From contig JADLDI010000013.1 in NCBI GenBank assembly GCA_020846745.1, positions 1 through 64,000 of the forward strand: DNA of 64,000 nucleotides, given 5' to 3'. This DNA is from Bryobacterales bacterium (GTDB taxonomy: Bacteria; Acidobacteriota; Terriglobia; Bryobacterales; Bryobacteraceae). A program made the position numbers and the translations under genes. The notes under the pieces were generated by a model that saw only the letters and a program-made list of their open reading frames with translations, was not told the DNA's origin and searched no databases. Positions 27,440 to 35,319 of this stretch are shown here, in pieces (positions within the stretch are counted from its first letter, which is position 1; the number at the start of each line of letters is the position of its first letter).

Positions 27440-28081
27440 TTACAAGGTTTCCAGATATTGAGGGGTGATAAAGCGTCGCTCGGTGTGATCTTCCATCAGC
27501 CGGATGAGGTGGCGCCGCAACCCGATGCCGGTTTGGCGGTTCCAATCGCGGGGCGAAAGTTGCGCGATTGGTGTGCGGAGGATCTCTTCGGCCAGTTCGC
27601 GATCGGCTGGGGAGATCTCCAAAGGAGCGAGAAAACCCGACAGGCGCACGGCCCATAGGGTGAAGTAATTCACGGCGGGCCACAAGCCGGCGGCGCCGGT
27701 TTCGAGTAACCAGCCTGTAACGGCCAGCAGGAGGCGAAAGAAGCGTTCGTTGGGTTCGTGCGGGGGGAGTAACTGTTCAGAAACTTCGGCGAGATAATCG
27801 AGGCCGACGGTGAGCGAGTAGTCGCCGGCCAGGGAGAAATGCGAGCGTAACAGCTCAGCGCTGTCGATGGAGCCGAGATCCCGGTTCTCGCGGTGGAAGT
27901 AGAACACTTTGACGTAAGAGAGCCGCTGGAGCGTGCTGCCGAACCGGTTGCCCGGCTTTCTGGCGCGACGAGCCACTCCGCGCAGCTTACCTTGATCGCG
28001 CGTGAAAAAACTGACTATCAGGTCTGCTTCTCGGAGCGGATAAGTCCGCAAAATGAACGCTTCGCTCGACGTGGCGGACAT
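27440..28081 (-). CDS. recO: DNA repair protein RecO
   Basis: A 213-residue RecO. The N-terminal OB fold reads [35 protein letters not shown], which is diagnostic, and a helical C-terminal domain follows. No CxxC zinc site is visible, unlike many RecO proteins. RecO loads RecA onto SSB-coated DNA in gap repair. It is the first gene of the recO-glyQ-glyS-ppdK run. The 59-base gap to the divergent dehydratase gene at 28141 must hold both promoters. Confidence 0.92.
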   Translation of the reverse strand: MSATSSEAFILRTYPLREADLIVSFFTRDQGKLRGVARRARKPGNRFGSTLQRLSYVKVFYFHRENRDLGSIDSAELLRSHFSLAGDYSLTVGLDYLAEVSEQLLPPHEPNERFFRLLLAVTGWLLETGAAGLWPAVNYFTLWAVRLSGFLAPLEISPADRELAEEILRTPIAQLSPRDWNRQTGIGLRRHLIRLMEDHTERRFITPQYLETL

Positions 28082-28140
28082 TTTCCGCAGCCGCTTTAAA
28101 CCTTCAGCGTACCACGAACCCGCGCTAAACTAGTGCGCTT

Positions 28141-29925
28141 ATGGACGCTAACAAAGAAGTCGAAGGGCGGTTACGTAGCCGTGCCTGGTTCGACAATCCG
28201 CACAACCCGGGTATGACCTCGATCTACCTGGAACGGTTCGCCAACTACGGGTTGACGCGCGAAGAACTGCAATCCGGCAAGCCGATCATTTGTATCGCGC
28301 AGACCGGATCGGACCTTTCCCCTTGTAATCGTCACCACATGGACCTGGCTTCCCGCCTCCGCGACGGCATTCGCGACGCCGGCGGAATTCCGTTTGTCGT
28401 CCCCACGCATCCGATTCAGGAAAGCTGCCGGCGCCCGACGGCGGCGATCGACCGTAACCTCTTATATCTTGGACTGGTTGAGATTCTGCACGGCAACCCG
28501 TTTGACGGTGTGATTCTGACCACGGGCTGCGATAAGACTACGCCGGCCTGTATTATGGCCGCGGCTACGGTGAACATCCCCGCCATCGTGTATTCGGGCG
28601 GGCCGATGGTGAACAGCTATTACAAGGGACAGCTTGCCGGGTCGGGCATGGCGGTTTGGGAAGCACGGCGGCTGCACGCCGCGGGCGAAATCGACTACGA
28701 CGAGTTCCTGGAGATGGTGTGCGCTTCGGCACCGTCGGTGGGCCATTGCAACACGATGGGTACGGCGCTGACGATGAATTCGCTGGCCGAAGCCCTGGGC
28801 ATGTCGCTGACTGGGTGCGCATCGATTCCCGGTCCGTATCGCGAGCGCGGCCAGATGGGTTACGTCACCGGGCAACGGATCGTCGAGATGGTGAAGGAAA
28901 ACCTGCGCCCATCGGATATCCTGACCCGCGAAGCGTTTGAGAACGCGATTGTCGTCTGTTCGGCCATCGGCGGTTCCACGAACGCGCCGCCGCACATCAA
29001 TGCGATCGCGCGGCACATCGGGGTCGAACTGGACATTAAAGATTGGGAGACCATCGGACACGAGATTCCGCTGCTGGTGAACTGCCAACCCGCGGGCGAA
29101 TACCTGGGCGAAAGCTATCATCTGGCGGGCGGCGTTCCGGCGGTGATGGGCGAACTGATGGCGGCGGGCAAGATCCGCGGCGGCGCCATGACGGTGACCG
29201 GTAAGCGCATGGGCGAAAACCTGAAGGGCAAGCGGTCGCTTGATGCGAAGGTGATCAAGAGCTACGGCCAGCCGCTGATGAAAGACGCGGGCTTCCTGGT
29301 GGTGGGCGGCAACCTGTTTGATTCGGCGCTGGTGAAGACTTCGGTCATTAATAAAGAGTTCAAGGAACGGTTCCTGTCCGAGCCGGGGCATGAGAATGTC
29401 TTCACCGGCCGCGCGCTGGTGTTTGAAGGGCCGGAAGATTATCACGAGCGGATCAACGATCCGGCATTGAAGCCGGACGCGCATTGCATTCTGGTGATCC
29501 GGCATGTCGGCCCGGTGGGCTATCCGGGTGCGGCGGAGGTGGTGAACATGCTGCCGCCCGATGCGCTGGTAAAGCAGGGGATTAATGAATTGCCCTGTAT
29601 CGGGGACGGCCGCCAATCGGGAACTTCGGCCAGTCCGTCCATTTTGAACGCGTCGCCTGAGGCGGCGGTGGGCGGCAATCTGGCGATCCTCGAGACCGGC
29701 GATCAGATTCGCATCGACCTGAATACGCGGCGGGTGGACGTTCTCATTTCCGACGAAGAACTCGCGGCGAGGAAGGCGAAACTCGAGATCAAGCTGCCAC
29801 CCAACCAGACGCCGTGGCAGGAGTTGTTCCGGATGCACGTCGGCCAATTATCTGCGGGCGGCGTGTTGGAATTTGCGGTTAAGTATCAAAATGTCGGGGC
29901 CAGCATTCCCCGGCATAACCACTAA
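28141..29925 (+). CDS. Sugar-acid dehydratase of the IlvD/Edd family
   Basis: A 594-residue dehydratase. The start RSRAWFDNPHNPGMTSIYLERF is typical of the xylonate/arabonate/galactonate branch, not of dihydroxy-acid dehydratase IlvD. The three iron-sulfur cysteines are Cys62 (SPCNRHH), Cys130 (TGCDKTTPAC) and Cys203 (GHCNTMG). The expected reaction removes water from a C5 or C6 aldonate to give the 2-keto-3-deoxy acid, with a [2Fe-2S] cluster and Mg2+. The gene stands alone. Automated annotation may call it ilvD; the N-terminal pattern argues for sugar-acid catabolism. The exact substrate cannot be read from sequence. Confidence 0.88.
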   Translation: MDANKEVEGRLRSRAWFDNPHNPGMTSIYLERFANYGLTREELQSGKPIICIAQTGSDLSPCNRHHMDLASRLRDGIRDAGGIPFVVPTHPIQESCRRPTAAIDRNLLYLGLVEILHGNPFDGVILTTGCDKTTPACIMAAATVNIPAIVYSGGPMVNSYYKGQLAGSGMAVWEARRLHAAGEIDYDEFLEMVCASAPSVGHCNTMGTALTMNSLAEALGMSLTGCASIPGPYRERGQMGYVTGQRIVEMVKENLRPSDILTREAFENAIVVCSAIGGSTNAPPHINAIARHIGVELDIKDWETIGHEIPLLVNCQPAGEYLGESYHLAGGVPAVMGELMAAGKIRGGAMTVTGKRMGENLKGKRSLDAKVIKSYGQPLMKDAGFLVVGGNLFDSALVKTSVINKEFKERFLSEPGHENVFTGRALVFEGPEDYHERINDPALKPDAHCILVIRHVGPVGYPGAAEVVNMLPPDALVKQGINELPCIGDGRQSGTSASPSILNASPEAAVGGNLAILETGDQIRIDLNTRRVDVLISDEELAARKAKLEIKLPPNQTPWQELFRMHVGQLSAGGVLEFAVKYQNVGASIPRHNH

Positions 29926-29962
29926 TTATTGGCAAGAGCACCCGAACCGAACCATACGCTGT

Positions 29963-30544
29963 CTACAAGTTCAAGCCGTAGTTACCGGTGTATGTGCGCC
30001 ACCACAAAAATGCGGCACCGGCGATAAAACCGATCATTGCCTGGTATTCCTGATTGCGCAGATAGATCGACGTTTGAAACTTACCCGGAACTTTCAGCGG
30101 TGGGATGCGCGGACAGAGCATAGGAACCTGTTCCGCATACCACTCATACTCCTGGAATAGTTTTCTGAGGTGCTGCTCCTCGAGTTCGATGGCCGGCAGG
30201 TAAATCAGCGCAAAGGCCGCGCCGAACAGCAGCGCGAGCCACGGTTCATGGGTCGCGATCACAAAACCGGCCGCGGCGATGAGGGTTCCGATATAGAGCG
30301 GGTTTCGGACGAACGCGTAGGGACCGCTCATTGCAAGTTGCTGATTCTTCACCAGATGACCTGCCGCCCAGGCGCGAATCAGGATACCTGCGAATGCAAC
30401 CGGCAGCCCGACCATGAGCGACACCCTGGTCGGTGCGGCCAAGAGTGCGAAAGCCGCCACCAGTGCAAAACCCAGCGGCACCCGAAGACGTTGGACGACG
30501 TCAGCGTAGTGTTTGGGGAAGAAGTACCGGCGCGGCCTGCTCAT
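29963..30544 (-). CDS. Integral membrane methyltransferase (ICMT/PEMT-like)
   Basis: A 193-residue protein with four to five membrane helices. The conserved signature GPYAFVRNPLYIGTL and the acidic end of the next helix (PAIELEEQHLRKLFQEYEWYAEQVPMLCPRI) match the isoprenylcysteine methyltransferase / phospholipid methyltransferase group that uses S-adenosylmethionine. Bacterial substrates of these proteins are mostly unknown. The start overlaps the glycosyltransferase stop by 4 bases (ATGA), so it is the last gene of the envelope cluster and may act on a lipid. Confidence 0.85.
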   Translation of the reverse strand: MSRPRRYFFPKHYADVVQRLRVPLGFALVAAFALLAAPTRVSLMVGLPVAFAGILIRAWAAGHLVKNQQLAMSGPYAFVRNPLYIGTLIAAAGFVIATHEPWLALLFGAAFALIYLPAIELEEQHLRKLFQEYEWYAEQVPMLCPRIPPLKVPGKFQTSIYLRNQEYQAMIGFIAGAAFLWWRTYTGNYGLNL

Positions 30545-31482
30545 CGCACCTGCTCCGCAACTGCTTCAAAAACCTGTTGCGGCGAAAGGGAGCGCATGGA
30601 GTCGTCAATAAACTCTCCTCGCTTATAAGTTGTCGTCGCGCCGGGGCTGCGCAGGACGCGCATGGTTGTTCCGTATGGCCCGTTCCGCGCCGGATCGGTG
30701 GGGCCAAACAACGCAACTCCAGGCTTATCGAGAGCGGCCGCGAGATGCATGGGACCACTATCGACGCCGACTACCGCGCGGGCGCGCCGTGTCGCGTCAA
30801 TCAGTCCGGCGATCCCCGACACATGGAGTTGGACGCCGGACGGAACGCGCAACTCACGGCTTTGATCGAGAGACACGTTCCACACCAGCGGCAGGCCGAT
30901 TGCCGCCAAACGGCCCGCGAGGTCGCCATAATACTCGAGCGGCCATTGCTTGGAAGGCCACCCCGCGAACGGTGACGCGAGGACGAACGGACCGCGGGGC
31001 AGGTCGCCTTCCGGTGAACCCGGAGGGATCGGAAAAGTCCGGGAGCGGGCAGTTGCGCCGGCGGCGGCGGCTAGTTCCAGATGGCGGTCTACGATGTGTG
31101 TGCTGGACACCTTTATCGCATGAGAGTAGCAGAACGCGGCCAGGCGTTCGCGAACTTGTGAGGCGTGATACCCATAGAATTTCTCGGGGTGGCCACAGAC
31201 CCCGGCCAAGGCGGATTTGAGCAGGCCCTGAAAGTCGATTGCGAGGTCGAACTTGCGCTGGCGCAGACTCTGAATCGACCGTGCAATCCCCCGGAACGAT
31301 CCACGCTCCAACACAAGCACTTCGTCCACAAACGGATTGCCGTCGACGAGCGGCCGCCAGCGCCGCTCAACCAGCCAACAGACGCTCGCGCCGGGGAAGC
31401 TTTGACGGATGGAAGATACGGCGGGCAGCGCATGAATGATGTCGCCCATAGCGCCCAACCGCAGCACCAGCACGCGCTTCAT
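30541..31482 (-). CDS. Glycosyltransferase family 9 (heptosyltransferase I-like)
   Basis: A 313-residue GT-B enzyme. It opens with VLVLRLGAMGDIIHALPAVSSIR, the family 9 start, and has the C-terminal donor-binding segment VVGVDSGPMHLAAALDKPGVALFGPTDPARNGPYG. Relatives (WaaC) add heptose to lipid A-Kdo. The DSGPMHLAAAL motif and the pairing with a second family 9 enzyme suggest lipopolysaccharide core assembly; the sugar used is inferred. Its start overlaps the stop of the small nucleotidyltransferase-like gene by 4 bases. Confidence 0.88.
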   Translation of the reverse strand: MKRVLVLRLGAMGDIIHALPAVSSIRQSFPGASVCWLVERRWRPLVDGNPFVDEVLVLERGSFRGIARSIQSLRQRKFDLAIDFQGLLKSALAGVCGHPEKFYGYHASQVRERLAAFCYSHAIKVSSTHIVDRHLELAAAAGATARSRTFPIPPGSPEGDLPRGPFVLASPFAGWPSKQWPLEYYGDLAGRLAAIGLPLVWNVSLDQSRELRVPSGVQLHVSGIAGLIDATRRARAVVGVDSGPMHLAAALDKPGVALFGPTDPARNGPYGTTMRVLRSPGATTTYKRGEFIDDSMRSLSPQQVFEAVAEQVR

Positions 31483-31826
31483 TGATGCCGCCGGTGAACG
31501 TGCGCGATAAGACCCTGGCGGCGAATCAAGTCAGCCGGACGCTCGTCCACCACCTCCGCCGTGGAGGCCGCAAGGCACGGACTCCCATCGGCAAGCGGCA
31601 TTACGACCTGACTGACCGCTGCGAGTCCGGCCAGGAGTTCCGCTCGCGACCGGGCGGAGAGCAGGGGATCGGGCGGATCGGCCAACAGGATAACGACGGG
31701 AGCGGGCAATGCAGCCAAGCGCTCGGCATGTTCAGCAAGCAGCGGATCGAAGAAGCCAATGACGACGGTACCGCTGATGACGCGCTGGATTTCTTCCGCG
31801 GTGATGATCTTCTGGCGAGTGTCCAA
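31479..31826 (-). CDS. Small nucleotidyltransferase-like protein lacking HxGH
   Basis: A 115-residue protein wedged between two glycosyltransferases with a 4-base overlap downstream and a 4-base gap upstream. The start (KIITAEEIQRVISGTVVIGFFDPLLAEHAERL) looks like the N-terminus of RfaE2/HldE-type nucleotidyltransferases, whose equivalent reads G-FD-LHxGHxxxL. Here the HxGH that binds ATP is replaced by LLAEH, so catalysis in the usual way is unlikely. The remaining strands (APVVILLADPPDPLL) fit half of a Rossmann fold. It could be a non-catalytic descendant serving the heptose pathway. Family assignment is tentative. Confidence 0.6.
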   Translation of the reverse strand: MDTRQKIITAEEIQRVISGTVVIGFFDPLLAEHAERLAALPAPVVILLADPPDPLLSARSRAELLAGLAAVSQVVMPLADGSPCLAASTAEVVDERPADLIRRQGLIAHVHRRHQ

Positions 31827-31830
31827 CTCT

Positions 31831-32859
31831 TTATTTCAACAGTTCCAGGGCGGTGAGCGCTACACGATCGGCAGTAACGGCCGTCATGCAGCGATGATCG
31901 ATGGGGCAATTGCGGAGCAGACAGGGGCTGCAGTCGACATGTTCGCGGACGACGCGCGCCCGGTCGCCAGTAGGGCCCGTGCCGATATGATCGGTTGCCC
32001 CGAAAATAGCGACAGTGGGGACGTTCAGGGCCGAGGCGATGTGCATCGATCCCGAATCATTCGTCAGAAATACGCGGCAGGCGGCGGCCAGTTGGATGAA
32101 TTCGCGCAGAGACGTTGCGCCGGCAAGGTTCACGGCATGAACGCCGGCTGTTTCAATCGCACGGCGAACCTGCTCACACAGTTCGCGTTCCGAAGCCGTG
32201 CCAAACAGCGCCACCGACCCCGTGCCCGGCTGCGACAGTCGAATAGCCGCCTTGGCAAACCGCTCGGGAAGCCACCGTTTCGCAGTGCCGTAGGCGGCGC
32301 CGGGACTGATGCCGATCAGAGGCGCGGCAAGTTGCCACCGGCCAAAGTCTGCGAGTCCTTCGGCACGCGCCTCCGCCGCGCCCTCCAGGCGGATCATAAC
32401 GTCGGGCGGGAGTTGGCCGATCCAGCCGGCACGGCGCAGGAGTTCAAGGTAGTAGTAGCTCTCGTGCGACGGGATGGAGCCGCGCAGCACGGGCCTGATC
32501 GGATCGGTCAGCAGCCATTTGCGAGCATCGCGGGCAAAGCCGATCCGTCGCGGAATGCGGGCCAGCCAGGGGGTAAGGGCGGAATCGAAGGAGTTCGGAA
32601 GAATCAGCGCCGTATCGTACGATTCGGCCTGCAACTCGCGGGCTGCGGCCCATTTCGCAATCCACCCGCGAGCGCCGCGAGGTGCGCGGTAGGGAATCAC
32701 ACGGTCGGGCCACCGTTCGCGCGCGTACAGATCCGAAACCCACGGCAAGGCGAGCACCGCGATATGCGCATCGGGAAACTTCGAACGCACAGCCCGCAAC
32801 GCAGGCAAGGACATCACGGCATCGCCCACCCAATTGGTGGCACGGATTAGCAGACGCAC
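31831..32859 (-). CDS. waaF: Glycosyltransferase family 9 (heptosyltransferase II-like)
   Basis: A 342-residue enzyme if started at GTG 32859 (VRLLIRATNWVGDAVMSLPALRAVR), one base before the preceding gene's stop. The open frame runs 46 residues further upstream, but that part overlaps the zinc-ribbon gene and has poor composition. Features of WaaF are NWVGDAVMSLPAL, PGAAYGTAKRWLPERFA, the donor-site LTNDSGSMHIASALNVPTVAIFGATD and a late Cys cluster (CSPCLLRNCPIDHRC). It probably adds the second heptose of the lipopolysaccharide inner core. The symbol is given by similarity. Confidence 0.85.
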   Translation of the reverse strand: MRLLIRATNWVGDAVMSLPALRAVRSKFPDAHIAVLALPWVSDLYARERWPDRVIPYRAPRGARGWIAKWAAARELQAESYDTALILPNSFDSALTPWLARIPRRIGFARDARKWLLTDPIRPVLRGSIPSHESYYYLELLRRAGWIGQLPPDVMIRLEGAAEARAEGLADFGRWQLAAPLIGISPGAAYGTAKRWLPERFAKAAIRLSQPGTGSVALFGTASERELCEQVRRAIETAGVHAVNLAGATSLREFIQLAAACRVFLTNDSGSMHIASALNVPTVAIFGATDHIGTGPTGDRARVVREHVDCSPCLLRNCPIDHRCMTAVTADRVALTALELLK

Positions 32860-32860
32860 G

Positions 32861-33256
32861 CTAGTCGGCTTCGTTGCGGGCCGCCACCGTCTCCGGAGTT
32901 CCGGCGGACCCGGCAGACCTGCGGCGAGCGTGTGGACAGCGCGGCAGGAAGCTGACGAAGTTGAGCCGGCAGTATCGGCACCGGTGTTTTCGCGCACCAA
33001 TTAGCACCTGGAATCGCTCCCAACTCCGTGGATAAAGGTATTTCTCCGCCCAGTCCGTTAAATCTCTGCGATAGCAGATCGGGCATCGAGCCCACCGCAC
33101 GTTGTCCCACCAGTTGTCCATTTCGCTCAGGCGGTGATGGCAGTTCTTGCAGTACACCGTCGATAGCCCCAGACAGTAAGCCAGACGCCCAAACAGGGAG
33201 CGCCCACGCGAGACATGCACGCGCTCCGAGCCGCAATTCGGGCAGACCGACATCAT
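32861..33256 (-). CDS. Four-CxxC zinc-ribbon protein
   Basis: A 131-residue soluble protein with four CxxC pairs: VCPNCGS, YCKNCHH, RCPICYR and HRCRYCR. They could bind two zinc ions as two ribbons. Between them lies an aromatic stretch (NWWDNVRWARC). I do not recognise a named family, though similar small zinc-ribbon proteins occur in Acidobacteria. The stop TAG (32861-32863) is one base from the GTG start of the heptosyltransferase-like gene, so the two are translationally linked. A role as regulator or assembly factor of the glycosylation cluster is conceivable but unsupported. Confidence 0.75.
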   Translation of the reverse strand: MMSVCPNCGSERVHVSRGRSLFGRLAYCLGLSTVYCKNCHHRLSEMDNWWDNVRWARCPICYRRDLTDWAEKYLYPRSWERFQVLIGARKHRCRYCRLNFVSFLPRCPHARRRSAGSAGTPETVAARNEAD

Positions 33257-33302
33257 ACCGGGTATTCTTCATACTACGGAACTGCACGCCTGAGTGGAAG
33301 AC

Positions 33303-34199
33303 CTACTTGGGTTCTATTGCCCCAGCAGCCGTCCGATAGATGGTGGTTTGTTGAGCAGTCTCCACATAGCGATCGCAAAATGCGGAGAAAGCTTCCTGAA
33401 GGGCGTTGCGAACCGAATGTTCCTGGCTTAACTGCTTGCCCGCGACAGAAAACACGGGGAGCAACTCACGGGTTGTTGAGGTTATGAACACGCCATGAGC
33501 GGAAAAGAGATCATTCGGCATGAGATGCCCTTCCCGGACGTTAGTCCCGGGAACACGTACATCATTCAACAGGATCTCGCGGGTAATACCGGGCAAACAG
33601 CCCGATTCGAGAGGCGGCGTCAGGACACCACGCTCGGTCACGGCGAAGATATTTGCCGACGTACACTCGCTAACCCGGCCCTTGTCGTCAAGCAACACGA
33701 CTTCGTCGTAACCGTTTGATTTGGCTATCTCGAGAAAGGTCAAGTTATAACACCACGACGTCACCTTCGTTCCGGCGAAGATCGACCCGGAGTGCCGGCC
33801 CTGCTCCTGAAGGCCGAGGTGGACGCCGCGTCCCCAGTTATGAACGTCGGCGGTGAAGGCCACGATATCGAAGTCGCGCGCAATGCCTTCGCCTTCGAAC
33901 AGGCCGCCGCGGTTGCGGACAATTGCCACCCGCAGGGTGGAATTGAAGCCGTTGTTGGCGTCCACAAGCCGGAGCAGGTCGCGCTGAAACTCCATCGCAT
34001 CGTCGGGCATCGGCACGCGAAGAAGCTTGGCGTCGCGCTGCATTCGTGCCCAATGGCGCTCATACGCGAAAAGCACCCCATCGAAGACACGAATGGTGGA
34101 AAAAACTCCCCAACCATTCAAAAACCCCACCTGTCCCGCGGAAACAGTTCGCGCGGAAGTGGGCACGATTTGCCCGTTGTGGAGGAGATGATGGTGCAT
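33303..34199 (-). CDS. Class IV PLP aminotransferase
   Basis: A 298-residue fold-type IV enzyme. The start HHHLLHNGQIVP, then NGWGVFSTIRVFDGVLFAYERHWARM, is typical. The PLP lysine is in GTKVTSWCYN, and the sequences NIFAVTERGVLTPPLESGCLPGITRE and EGHLMPNDLFSAHGVFITSTTRE match branched-chain aminotransferase, D-amino-acid aminotransferase or 4-amino-4-deoxychorismate lyase. These three cannot be separated reliably by eye. It lies 46 bases upstream of the zinc-ribbon gene on the same strand and diverges from thiO with a 51-base gap. Confidence 0.85.
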   Translation of the reverse strand: MHHHLLHNGQIVPTSARTVSAGQVGFLNGWGVFSTIRVFDGVLFAYERHWARMQRDAKLLRVPMPDDAMEFQRDLLRLVDANNGFNSTLRVAIVRNRGGLFEGEGIARDFDIVAFTADVHNWGRGVHLGLQEQGRHSGSIFAGTKVTSWCYNLTFLEIAKSNGYDEVVLLDDKGRVSECTSANIFAVTERGVLTPPLESGCLPGITREILLNDVRVPGTNVREGHLMPNDLFSAHGVFITSTTRELLPVFSVAGKQLSQEHSVRNALQEAFSAFCDRYVETAQQTTIYRTAAGAIEPK

Positions 34200-34250
34200 G
34201 TCATTATTCTAACGGACCCCCTTCGGAGTGGCCCGCTACGATAAGAACTT

Positions 34251-35318
34251 ATGAGCAGAAGCGTAGCCGTGATTGGGGGGGGTATCATTGGGGCCAGCAT
34301 TGCCTGGCGGTTGGCCGAACGCGGCGTCGAAGTCACCGTGATCGACGCGGGAGAGTTAGGCGGGGAAGCCAGTTCGGCGGGAGCCGGGATGCTGGCTCCG
34401 GGAGCGGAAATAACCGACGTGTCGATCTGGCAGGCATTAGCGCTCGAGAGCCTGCGGGGCTACGCCGATTATGTCGCTCAGTTGACAGAACAGTCGGGCG
34501 TAGCGATCGATTACCGGCGCTTTGGAGCGATTGAGTTGGCGCTGACCGAAGAGGAGTGGACGGGGCTTCGCGAACGTTCCGAGCGGCAAACATTCTTTGG
34601 AATTCCCTCGGAAGCTTTGTCCGCGGAAGCTACCCGGGAACGCATTACGGCGCTCGATACTCGGGCGTTGAAGGGAGCACTGTGGTATCCGGATGATGCG
34701 GTGGTGGACCCAAGGCACATCATGGCCGCGCTGCGGGTCGCGCTTCAGAAACTCGGAGTCAAGTTGATAGAGAAATCTGCGGTGGAATCGATCGCTATCA
34801 ACGCCGGTGTTGTTGAAGTTCGGTCGCCCGAGGTGCACATGCGGGCAACCGACGCGGTGCTGGCCGCCGGAGCGTGGGCAAGCGGCATCCGGGTGAGTGT
34901 GGCAGGCGAACCGCTGGCGTTGACACGGTCCTATCCTGTGCGTGGGCACCTCACGAAGTACGCTGCCGCCCCGGACACGCTCCAACCGATTCTGCGCCAC
35001 CACCACACCTATCTACTGCAGAGGACCAACGGGCCGCTAATCGCGGGTACGTCGCAGGAGGATGTGGGCTTCAACCGCACGGTCGATCCCGCCACGGAAG
35101 CAGATATACGGTCGCGCGCGGAGGCGCTGATACCAGGATTGGTGAAAGATCAGCCGTCGGAAACGTGGACCGGTTTCCGCCCGGCAGCGGAAGGGCTGGA
35201 GCCAGTGTTGGGGCAGATATCGGGCCAGCCCTTATGGCTAGCCTACGGGCACTACCGCAACGGCATCCTGATGGCCCCGGCCACGGCCGACCTGATTGTG
35301 AACCAGATGGTGCGGTGA
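34251..35318 (+). CDS. thiO: FAD-dependent glycine oxidase (ThiO-like)
   Basis: A 355-residue D-amino-acid-oxidase-family flavoprotein. The dinucleotide motif VAVIGGGIIGASIAWRLAERG sits at the N-terminus and the second FAD segment EASSAGAGMLAPGAE follows. The C-terminus WTGFRPAAEGLEPVLGQ, then LWLAYGHYRNGILMAPATAD, is diagnostic of the ThiO group. It oxidises glycine to iminoacetate for the thiazole part of thiamine. No other thiamine genes are nearby, so a general deaminating role is also possible. The gene is single and divergent from the aminotransferase. Confidence 0.88.
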   Translation: MSRSVAVIGGGIIGASIAWRLAERGVEVTVIDAGELGGEASSAGAGMLAPGAEITDVSIWQALALESLRGYADYVAQLTEQSGVAIDYRRFGAIELALTEEEWTGLRERSERQTFFGIPSEALSAEATRERITALDTRALKGALWYPDDAVVDPRHIMAALRVALQKLGVKLIEKSAVESIAINAGVVEVRSPEVHMRATDAVLAAGAWASGIRVSVAGEPLALTRSYPVRGHLTKYAAAPDTLQPILRHHHTYLLQRTNGPLIAGTSQEDVGFNRTVDPATEADIRSRAEALIPGLVKDQPSETWTGFRPAAEGLEPVLGQISGQPLWLAYGHYRNGILMAPATADLIVNQMVR

Positions 35319-35319
35319 T

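Noticed and set aside
28462-29847. 461-residue minus-strand frame opposite the sugar-acid dehydratase
   Set aside because: Arg-, His- and Gln-rich composition typical of an antisense shadow; the plus-strand protein is clearly conserved.
31759-32850. 363-residue plus-strand frame opposite the heptosyltransferase-like gene
   Set aside because: Antisense shadow with Arg/Gly/Gln-rich composition and no motif.
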